From assembly GCA_002436185.1 (NCBI GenBank), contig DJKX01000055.1, positions 1-8,821 on the forward strand: a stretch of 8,821 bases of DNA, in the 5' to 3' direction. A program made the translations under genes and the position numbers. Shown piece after piece: positions 1 to 5,393 of the stretch. Positions within the stretch are counted from its first letter, which is position 1; each line of letters begins with the position of its first letter. Source of the DNA: Fidelibacterota bacterium UBA6531. Its GTDB lineage: Bacteria > Fidelibacterota > Marinisomatia > Marinisomatales > TCS55. The notes under the pieces are model-generated. The model was not told the origin of the DNA. It searched no databases and saw only the letters and a list, made by a program, of their open reading frames with translations.

Positions 1-1278
1 AGCGAGATCTGTACCGCCTCTAGCAACATCAACTTTTGTACCTTCCCAAGTGCCAGTTGCGATAGTTCCCAAGGTGGTTATTGTGTTTTGGCCAACATAA
101 GTGGTGGCAATATTTATATCATCAGCATTAACAGTGATCCTGTCTGCAGTTCCTACGACATCAACTGAGTGACCTGTTTTTGTTAAACCTGCTCCAGCAG
201 TTATAACACCAGCAGCACTGAATTGGGCAAAAGCTATTGCTGTAGATCCAACTGTTATGTCGCCAGTTGTGGTTACCATCCAGCCTTCACTGCCATTGGT
301 TGTACCTTCTTCTACGAATACAAAAGCACCGCTGGTAACTTCAGCATCTGCATCAAAATCTGTTGCTCTAGATGGGGATGCCTTTACAACATAAATACCG
401 TTCTGGGATGCTGTAGATTGATTCTTAACTAAAACACGGTCATTGGTAGCTAGTGTTACACCGTCTATTTCGTCCGCATTATTTAGTGCTGTAGAAATTG
501 TGATGTTCGCAGTGGTTGCGGCTCTCACTGAATCTTTAATATCTAAACCAGTTTTTACAGCATCAACGTATGCTTTTGTGGCAGCATGCAAATCTTGGGT
601 AGGAGCACCACCCAAAGTAGTCACACCACTGCCTGCTACTGTAACATTATTTCCGCTGAAAGTAGTTCCTTCAACTAAAACATCTGCATTAGTTGAGGCA
701 ATTACTAAATTATTACTAGAATGGTCACCTGTTATGCCTCCTTCTATGGTCATGTTACCGCTTAAATCTAAGCCGACAAATGCTGGGCTCTGGTCAGTAG
801 CAACATCCTGTCCGATTGCGATTGCAGGTTCCCAACCTTCACCTGCTGAACCTGTTACTGTTACGCCTGTGCCACCTGTAACATTATCAACAAAATTTCC
901 TGTGGTTTCTGCCCCCAGTGCTATGCCATTATCTTTAATAGTTACAGCACCTGAGGTGACAGTGAAATTATCTGAGTGAAAACTTGCTATCCCCTTGTTG
1001 GTATTGTCAGCATAAATACTAGAGTCAGTAATATTAACAGCAAGGCTGTAATCATTGTTATTTGCTGCTGCACTTTCCGCTGTTTTTGTTATGCCATTAC
1101 CTGCAGATAGATTATCTAAAGAAGGTATGTGGTAATTCTCAACGGTTGAACCATTGTGCCTTCCTATAAACAATTTCTTTTCAGCCTGTAATAAAGCAAA
1201 CTCACCATGTGCCAATCCAGTTGGCTCAGTAGTAGAGGCATTGCTCGAAGCTCGTTTGATTTGAATTGTATTAGCCAT
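1..1278 (-). CDS. Tail-fibre-like protein, N-terminal 426 residues (3' partial)
   Basis: The frame starts at ATG 1278-1276, six bases after AAAGGAG (1291-1285), and is open to position 1. The N-terminus MANTIQIKRASSNAS and the following GLAHGEFAL...KKLFIGRHNG (20-42) are the standard opening of phage fibre proteins. Residues 50-220 are Gly/Thr/Asn-rich beta repeats typical of trimeric fibres. ATKAYVDAVKTGLD (233-246) is the classic fibre linker. Residues about 243-358 form a recognisable domain, beginning LDIKDSVRAATTANITI, with DGVTLATNDRVLVKNQS (272-288) and SQNGIYVV (291-298). The end reads GTWEGTKVDVARGGTD (408-424), the usual fibre junction before the distal part. The receptor-binding tip must lie beyond the window. 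Its likely role is host attachment; which receptor cannot be told. Confidence 0.9.
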   Translation of the reverse strand, partial: MANTIQIKRASSNASTTEPTGLAHGEFALLQAEKKLFIGRHNGSTVENYHIPSLDNLSAGNGITKTAESAAANNNDYSLAVNITDSSIYADNTNKGIASFHSDNFTVTSGAVTIKDNGIALGAETTGNFVDNVTGGTGVTVTGSAGEGWEPAIAIGQDVATDQSPAFVGLDLSGNMTIEGGITGDHSSNNLVIASTNADVLVEGTTFSGNNVTVAGSGVTTLGGAPTQDLHAATKAYVDAVKTGLDIKDSVRAATTANITISTALNNADEIDGVTLATNDRVLVKNQSTASQNGIYVVKASPSRATDFDADAEVTSGAFVFVEEGTTNGSEGWMVTTTGDITVGSTAIAFAQFSAAGVITAGAGLTKTGHSVDVVGTADRITVNADDINIATTYVGQNTITTLGTIATGTWEGTKVDVARGGTDLA

Positions 1279-1284
1279 TTATCG

Positions 1285-1292
1285 CTCCTTTA
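1285..1292 (-). promoter_or_regulatory. Stop-fused ribosome-binding site TAAAGGAG (fibre gene)
   Basis: The TAA stop of the 105-residue gene forms the first three bases of TAAAGGAG, six bases before the fibre ATG. The same 8-mer occurs at two other junctions, before the 102-residue gene and before the capsid gene. Confidence 0.75.
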
Positions 1293-1607
1293 TGTGAAAA
1301 AACCACCGTCTATATCACCAGTGGTGGCTTCAATTACTATTTCTTTCCATGCACCGTCTCTGCGAACTTGCAATTCATCATCATCAGTGTCATAAAATAA
1401 ATCTCCATCCTGTGCATAAACACCGCTTGTAGATGGGCTTGTTCCCACAGCTACACGATGGTCTAATTCATTAATTGCGTCCCTTAAATTACTTGCTGCT
1501 AGATTTGAACTTGAATTGTCAAATGTTACTGCTGTCGCACTAGCTATATTTTGGACTTGTATAGTTTTGTTGTCTTCTGTAACTGTTATATTTACATTAT
1601 CTGCCAT
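1290..1607 (-). CDS. Small fibre-associated structural protein
   Basis: A 105-residue protein. It opens with a Val/Thr-rich strand pair, NVNITVTEDNKTIQV (4-18), followed by AASNLRDAINELDHRV (37-52), the helix usual in phage fibre and adaptor proteins where a repeat ends in Asp-Ala-Ile-x-Glu-Leu-Asp. It then carries DGDLFYDTDDDELQVRRDG (67-85) and a Trp, the recurrent phage motif for a short beta-hairpin that describes a W-containing strand. Such proteins lie next to tail-fibre genes and probably contribute to trimeric fibre or baseplate assembly. The ATG abuts the previous TAA (TAAATG) with no ribosome-binding site. Its own TAA is part of TAAAGGAG, which serves the fibre gene. Confidence 0.82.
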   Translation of the reverse strand: MADNVNITVTEDNKTIQVQNIASATAVTFDNSSSNLAASNLRDAINELDHRVAVGTSPSTSGVYAQDGDLFYDTDDDELQVRRDGAWKEIVIEATTGDIDGGFFT

Positions 1608-1955
1608 TTAAAAACTCGGATCTGTAATTGTGTCTGTTACTGTAATTTTCCCCTTAATATATCGGTGCACATTATCTGCACTGTCCTTTGCCAGCAAATC
1701 ATACATCAATTCATCTTCGTCTGGCAGAACCTCTGTTTCACTTGCTGCCATAGTCATTTTCATCTTACCATTAACTGCTTCGGTAATTGTACATGTGAAT
1801 GAACTTTCAAGTTCTTCAGTTGACTTTCTTCGCACTTCAGATTTGAAAGTAAATCCTGTGAGATTGATGGCACTACTATTGGCGTCTAAAAATGTAAACA
1901 CCGTTTCGTAATAAACACCCTTCTCAAGCTTGAGGTTGTGAGTGGCAACTGCCAT
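1608..1955 (-). CDS. Small beta-rich phage structural protein (baseplate/fibre-associated type)
   Basis: A 115-residue protein with alternating beta-strand character. An N-terminal LEKGVYYETVFTFLDANSSA (10-29) is followed by INLTGFTFKSEVRRK (30-44), then GKMKMTMAASETEVLPDEDE (63-82), a Tyr-Asp-Leu strand (85-87) and KGKITVTDTIT (101-111). This order (hydrophobic strand, Asp-Ala turn, Leu-Thr-Gly, Arg-containing strand, Gly-linked strand, ET-x-x-L, YDL, KGK-ValThr) is typical of small Ig-like proteins encoded beside tail fibres and baseplates in many tailed phages, including BppU-type N-terminal domains. No Shine-Dalgarno site is visible; its ATG directly abuts the previous TAA, so reinitiation is likely. 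Exact role is not known. Confidence 0.8.
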   Translation of the reverse strand: MAVATHNLKLEKGVYYETVFTFLDANSSAINLTGFTFKSEVRRKSTEELESSFTCTITEAVNGKMKMTMAASETEVLPDEDELMYDLLAKDSADNVHRYIKGKITVTDTITDPSF

Positions 1956-2264
1956 TTACATAGCTGCTCTAATAGCATCTGCCATTTCAGATTTTTTCAT
2001 CCTGGCTGATAATTCGACATCTGGGAAATTCTGAGCCGCATAATCATTCAACTCATCTTTTGTCATTTCAGATATCGCATCACCACCACCGCCACCAACC
2101 AATTTAAACAAATGCGGGAAATCAGCCATAAGCTGTTCTGCTTTTGCTACAGGAATTGATTGCACACAAGAATCTGGGTCGTTCAAATTAAACTCAACGC
2201 CATCGCTTGTATATTTCTTTACAGAATCCGCACCAGTGAACTCTACTTTTACGCTACTTGCCAT
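1956..2264 (-). CDS. Small head-region protein with SAP/HeH-like C-terminus; paralogue of previous gene
   Basis: A 102-residue protein. Residues about 5-56 match the N-terminal domain of the preceding gene, sharing an Asn/Asp-Pro turn and VAKAEQLMADFPHLFKL (39-55). A five-glycine linker (57-61) leads to residues 66-102, which begin MTKDELNDYAAQN and end RMKKSEMADAIRAAM. That is the two-helix pattern of SAP/HeH/Rho-N-like motifs, small folds that often bind nucleic acid and occur at the ends of phage head proteins. AAAGGAG (2277-2271) lies six bases before the ATG. The TAA stop is followed at once by the ATG of the next gene (TAAATG). A connector or head-completion role is plausible from position; no known connector family is recognisable. 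Confidence 0.85.
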   Translation of the reverse strand: MASSVKVEFTGADSVKKYTSDGVEFNLNDPDSCVQSIPVAKAEQLMADFPHLFKLVGGGGGDAISEMTKDELNDYAAQNFPDVELSARMKKSEMADAIRAAM

Positions 2265-2270
2265 GATTTG

Positions 2271-2278
2271 CTCCTTTA
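2271..2278 (-). promoter_or_regulatory. Stop-fused ribosome-binding site TAAAGGAG (102-residue gene)
   Basis: The TAA stop of the 130-residue gene begins the 8-mer, six bases before the ATG at 2264. The spacing is ideal for ribosome binding, and the overlap favours coupled translation of the paralogous pair. Confidence 0.75.
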
Positions 2279-2668
2279 CTTCTTAACATATACCTTTGCA
2301 GCCATTAAAACCATGCGAATAGAGGCCAAATTCACACCATATTCGCCAGATAATTGTTTTACGATGTTATTGCTCGTTTCCTTTGTTGGCTTGGCTTCTT
2401 GGTATCTTTTAACAACTTCCTTTTTTAGGTCACCAGACCACTGCTTTTTTTGATTAGGCACAGTGCTTACCATTTTATTCTGATAAGAACCTTTTAAAAC
2501 TTCAAATTCTTCTGGAAAATCAGATACAAGCTGTTTAGCTTTTTCTGTAGAAACTTCTGCTATTTGTTTTTCGGGATCTTTTGCGTCTAATTCTAACTCA
2601 ACTTCGTTATCAATCCCTCGATAGATAGACTTTATATTTGGGATGCCAAGATATTTTACTACTGCCAT
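2276..2668 (-). CDS. Small head-region protein with Myb-like/HTH C-terminus; paralogue of next gene
   Basis: A 130-residue protein. The start is set at ATG 2668-2666, behind AAAAGGAAAG (2680-2671). An in-frame ATG at 2728 would run through the hairpin and adds a stretch without conservation features. Residues about 20-60 form a small domain ending TEKAKQLVSDFPEEFEVLKG (41-60), clearly related to residues 21-58 of the following gene. Residues 77-130 start with a Trp and continue through ETSNNIVKQLSGEYGVNLAS (97-116) to KVYVKK at the end. This pattern resembles the Myb/SANT-like helix-turn-helix found in small phage proteins, where a conserved Trp is followed by three helices and a basic tail. 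Position right after the capsid gene suggests a neck, connector or decoration role; the DNA-binding reading is inference. Its stop TAA is fused to the next ribosome-binding site (TAAAGGAG). Confidence 0.82.
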   Translation of the reverse strand: MAVVKYLGIPNIKSIYRGIDNEVELELDAKDPEKQIAEVSTEKAKQLVSDFPEEFEVLKGSYQNKMVSTVPNQKKQWSGDLKKEVVKRYQEAKPTKETSNNIVKQLSGEYGVNLASIRMVLMAAKVYVKK

Positions 2669-2685
2669 TGCTTTCCTTTTCCTAG

Positions 2686-2724
2686 TGTTCTCAGAGGGGA
2701 GTACAAGCCTCCCCTCTAAAAACA
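2686..2724 (-). promoter_or_regulatory. Sixteen-bp RNA hairpin after the capsid gene
   Basis: In the minus-strand transcript, bases 2724-2709 pair with 2701-2686, leaving a seven-base loop (2708-2702). The upper nine pairs are perfect (AGAGGGGAG with CTCCCCTCT). The lower seven pairs include two G-U wobbles (2720 with 2690 and 2718 with 2692), which would be C-A mismatches in a plus-strand RNA. It begins 13 bases after the capsid stop and ends just before the ribosome-binding region of the next gene. No T-tract follows the stem in the transcribed direction (the T run is in its 5' arm), so it is not a standard rho-independent terminator. An mRNA-stabilising or processing hairpin that sets capsid expression apart is plausible, but inferred. 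Confidence 0.75.
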
Positions 2725-2737
2725 TCAACCCGATTAA

Positions 2738-4279
2738 TTAAGACGTAAGATTGTAACCGTTACCGATAGTCTCTTCGCCTGTACCAACAGGTGTCATCAC
2801 CTGAGTAAAAGCAACACGACGAGAAGCCACAGCAATATTCTGCTGGGTTTCTATATCACGGTCAGTTTCAACCATTAATCCACTAGGCTTTTCAGCTGTA
2901 TAGAAAGCACGAGTGTTCGCATACATAATATGCGTTTTGGTGGTAGTAGAACCATCATGAACACCAGTAGCATTCAGATCCTGACGAACGAATTCACTAA
3001 TGATAATCGGTGAACCGTCAAGGTTTGCCAATTGACCATTTTTAATCGTTGCCGCTGGACCGAATTTATCCATAGTCAGCACTTCAGAAAGACCAAGTAA
3101 CTGAATGAATCCAGATATGCCGCAAATCCAAGCACAATCACTAGAATTTACACCAAAGCGACCCATAGATTTACGGATACTTCGTAGGTTCGCAACACTT
3201 AAAGTGGAAATATCAACACAAGCGTTACCAGTGTTGTTACCACTAAATGCCCGCAAACCATCCCAGGATTTCGCAACCAAAGTTGCTGCACCTGCATGTG
3301 TATCAGAATCATGATGAGTAGAACTAGAATTTCCATTGACACAAGCAATTTCTTCAGCATCAACCAAAGCCTGAACCAGCTCTTCCCGAACTAGAGGCAT
3401 AACAGCAATTGCTGAATCCTCATCTAATTCGTAAGAAAATAACATTCTGAGACCGTGTTTAACGGCAGAGAAAGTTACTTTAGCAGACGGAGGTGTTGCC
3501 ACTCCAATTTTGGTACCAGAATCGGCAGTATTCTCACCTACAAGGTAAGCATCCCGACGTGCACCACGGACTGGGAGTTCCCAGGATCCAAACTTCGCTG
3601 GCATGGTAATTCTCGGAAACAATGCAGCCACTTTTAATTGTAGCCGAATGTCATCGATAAGTGATGCACTTAAACCAGTTGGAATGAATTCACCACCACT
3701 ACCTGCTGCACTGGACATTGCTTTACGGAGATCCGTACTGCGTTCCATTTCGTATTTGAACAGATTATAACTGTCCAAACCTTTTACAGCTTGTGTGTAG
3801 GTCATTGCATTACTAGGACTGGTTTGGCTAGTGATAGCCTTGTGCATACCAGTTAAGTATAGAGCATCATTAAGATCGTGTAGGATAGGATCGCAGTCGT
3901 AAGATCCAGATTTCTGCCAACCACCTGAACGACTCCAAGTCGTTGCTGGTTTATACAGAGCTCTAGAAATAGGATCATCATAACCCCATTGTTCACGGAC
4001 TGTTGAACCCTCTTTCATTACTACATCAAACACAGAACGGTCAGCCTTTTCTTCAGCTTCCGTTTTCACTGCACCAATAGATGCATCAGTAACCGTTTGA
4101 AAATCCTTGAACTCACCAATGTGGTCAGACAGATCGTCTGCCATTTTAGATTGTAGTTCTTTGGTTTCAGAGGCACTCCTGGCTGTGTCTGTAAGTACAT
4201 CCTTCATTTCTTTGATGACGCCAATGATGTCTTCGTTTGGTTTTACGCTGACATCAGGTGTTTCAACATCTTTAGACAT
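2738..4279 (-). CDS. Major capsid protein, HK97 fold
   Basis: The protein has 513 residues and is the main shell subunit. Residues 1 to about 90 are charged and heptad-like, as in the delta (scaffold) domain that HK97-type proteases remove. Residues about 95-190 form a further segment before the conserved shell core. The core starts near AAGSGGEFIPTGLSASLIDD (191-210), the usual Gly-rich entry followed by a Pro, and continues with LFPRITMPAKFGSWELPV (220-237), the E-loop and spine region and a P-domain and A-domain pattern around WDGLRAF (339-345) and SPIIISEFV (423-431), then a beta-rich C-terminus. Total length exceeds HK97 gp5 (385) because of the long N-terminal part. AAAGGAG (4295-4289) lies nine bases upstream of the ATG and overlaps the protease stop. 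I cannot place the maturation cleavage site from sequence alone. Confidence 0.93.
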   Translation of the reverse strand: MSKDVETPDVSVKPNEDIIGVIKEMKDVLTDTARSASETKELQSKMADDLSDHIGEFKDFQTVTDASIGAVKTEAEEKADRSVFDVVMKEGSTVREQWGYDDPISRALYKPATTWSRSGGWQKSGSYDCDPILHDLNDALYLTGMHKAITSQTSPSNAMTYTQAVKGLDSYNLFKYEMERSTDLRKAMSSAAGSGGEFIPTGLSASLIDDIRLQLKVAALFPRITMPAKFGSWELPVRGARRDAYLVGENTADSGTKIGVATPPSAKVTFSAVKHGLRMLFSYELDEDSAIAVMPLVREELVQALVDAEEIACVNGNSSSTHHDSDTHAGAATLVAKSWDGLRAFSGNNTGNACVDISTLSVANLRSIRKSMGRFGVNSSDCAWICGISGFIQLLGLSEVLTMDKFGPAATIKNGQLANLDGSPIIISEFVRQDLNATGVHDGSTTTKTHIMYANTRAFYTAEKPSGLMVETDRDIETQQNIAVASRRVAFTQVMTPVGTGEETIGNGYNLTS

Positions 4280-4288
4280 GATATTGTA

Positions 4289-4296
4289 CTCCTTTA
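4289..4296 (-). promoter_or_regulatory. Stop-fused ribosome-binding site TAAAGGAG (capsid gene)
   Basis: The TAA stop of the protease gene begins the 8-mer, nine bases before the capsid ATG at 4279. A strong site is expected here, because the capsid protein is needed in hundreds of copies per particle and the protease in far fewer. Confidence 0.75.
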
Positions 4297-5205
4297 GTTA
4301 AGAGTGTTGTGGGCATCTGGTGCCTCTGGTTTTTTTCCAATAGAACGAATTTCTCCGATCTCTTTTTTCAGCTTAATAGCCTCCAGACTTGTTCTGAGAC
4401 CAGCTAAATCTTCCTGATTTTCAACCGCTACTTCCTCGATTTCCTCCTTGGGTTGGTCACCAGTTTTTTCTAATAAATCTTCTAGTGCATCCACAGCTGT
4501 TTTAGTTTTATCAACAGCATCACTAATCAAAGACCGATTCTTTTTAGATAATACACGTCCAGCCTTTTCTTCCTCTGGCTCGATATATTTAATTTTTACT
4601 GTATTGCCACCTACAACAACATTCGTTTCGTCCCAGCCAAGCATCTTTCTGTCTTCAGGTTCTATGGTTGTGCTAGGTTCTTCAGCCTCTTCTACTGGGT
4701 GGCCATATTCTTTACACTGAACAGCGAAATCATCCCACTCCCTTTGAGCAATCGCACTAGGCAAAGCTGGAATTGGCACAATAGAGAATTCCATCAGTTC
4801 CCACTCCTTGTGAGTCACACCAGTTTGGTGCGGCATGACTGGATCTTTAGAAATTGTTTTTGGTCTAAACCCTATCGACCCTGCATTCAGAAATCCTTTG
4901 CGAACCTTTTCGGCAATCATGGTAGCAAATGGGTCTGAACCATCATCGTGAAATATAACATCCGCATCTATATAGCTTTTTGTGACTTTCATACCACTCA
5001 AATCAACTTTGCCGATTGGCACCTGATTAGCAGCACCATGACCAAACAAAACAATCGGATTGCTTTTGAAATTTTCCAAGTCAACACCAGCAGGTTCTAC
5101 TACTTCACCTGTTCGGTCAACTCTTTTTTCTGTAAGTCTAAAACGAACTGTTCCATCATCCTTAATTTCCTTAACGTGTGATGGTGTAAATTGTTTTTCT
5201 TTCAT
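4294..5205 (-). CDS. Prohead protease, HK97 type (peptidase S78/U35), with coiled-coil extension
   Basis: The protein has 303 residues. The serine protease digests scaffold or delta domains inside the prohead before DNA packaging. Residues about 15-165 form the protease core. Visible hallmarks are IVLFGHG with the likely catalytic His56, KGFLNAGSIGF with the likely nucleophile Ser110, and WELMEFSIVPIPALPSA (135-151), the typical conserved end of the core with an acidic residue (Glu139) before Ser-Ile-Val-Pro. Residues 170-215 are acidic linker. From 216 on, RVLSKKNRSLISDAVD begins a coiled coil that extends to about 285, a segment often seen at the C-terminus of phage proteases and possibly scaffolding. 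HK97 gp4 is about 225 residues, so this one is long. AAGGAG (5217-5212) lies six bases before the ATG. The next gene, the major capsid protein, is its expected substrate. Confidence 0.93.
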   Translation of the reverse strand: MKEKQFTPSHVKEIKDDGTVRFRLTEKRVDRTGEVVEPAGVDLENFKSNPIVLFGHGAANQVPIGKVDLSGMKVTKSYIDADVIFHDDGSDPFATMIAEKVRKGFLNAGSIGFRPKTISKDPVMPHQTGVTHKEWELMEFSIVPIPALPSAIAQREWDDFAVQCKEYGHPVEEAEEPSTTIEPEDRKMLGWDETNVVVGGNTVKIKYIEPEEEKAGRVLSKKNRSLISDAVDKTKTAVDALEDLLEKTGDQPKEEIEEVAVENQEDLAGLRTSLEAIKLKKEIGEIRSIGKKPEAPDAHNTLN

Positions 5206-5393
5206 TATTCGCTCCTTATTCCAAATAATACTTCCAATTCCTGAACCCTTTTTTCACCTATTGTGTCACGCACAATCTTACGCCATTCTTCATCGTCTTT
5301 TTCAGATATGTCGTGAATAGGTTCGTCAGTTTTCTTGTTGCCAATTGTTGTGTGTGCTGATGACAGCTTTTTTTCTTTCTTTTCTTCGGCCAC
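5205..5393 (-). CDS. Small charged protein between portal and protease
   Basis: A 62-residue hydrophilic protein, dominated by Lys, Glu and Asp, with a predicted helical second half (about residues 33-58). I do not recognise its family. I place the start at GTG (5393-5391) because a perfect AGGAGG (5405-5400) lies six bases upstream. An ATG at 5432 would give 75 residues, but would overlap the portal gene by 40 bases and has no comparable ribosome-binding site. The GTG shares its first base with the portal TAG stop (TAGTG). The TAA stop shares its last base with the protease ATG (TAATG), and the protease ribosome-binding site lies inside its last codons. Wedged between portal and protease, it could be a minor assembly factor; that is inference from position only. 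Confidence 0.75.
   Translation of the reverse strand: MAEEKKEKKLSSAHTTIGNKKTDEPIHDISEKDDEEWRKIVRDTIGEKRVQELEVLFGIRSE
5212..5217 (-). promoter_or_regulatory. Ribosome-binding site AAGGAG of the protease gene
   Basis: AAGGAG lies six bases before the protease ATG (5205-5203) and within the last codons of the 62-residue gene. Together with the TAATG stop-start overlap, it indicates coupled translation. Confidence 0.7.

Noticed and set aside
443..979. A 178-residue plus-strand open frame
   Set aside because: It lies wholly antisense to the fibre gene, whose frame has clear family motifs. The Val/Ser/Pro-rich translation is what repeated Gly/Thr/Asn codons give when read backwards, and there is no ribosome-binding site.
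2085..2099. Short CAC/GCC trinucleotide repeat
   Set aside because: It encodes the five-glycine linker of the 102-residue protein, so it needs no separate explanation as a repeat element.
2686..2724. Rho-independent terminator
   Set aside because: The stem is strong, but the T run lies in the 5' arm. The 3' side in the transcribed direction is followed by CTAGGAAAAGG, and on the opposite strand no T-tract follows either.
2669..2728. Extended start (ATG at 2728) for the 130-residue protein
   Set aside because: The extension is translated hairpin sequence, and no ribosome-binding site precedes it. The internal ATG at 2668 has AAAAGGAAAG at correct spacing and a MAVVK start.
2697..2730. Minus-strand promoter with TTGATG and TGTACT, 17 bases apart
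   Set aside because: Each box matches only four of six consensus bases, and the boxes are embedded in the hairpin. Such matches are expected by chance in AT-leaning DNA.
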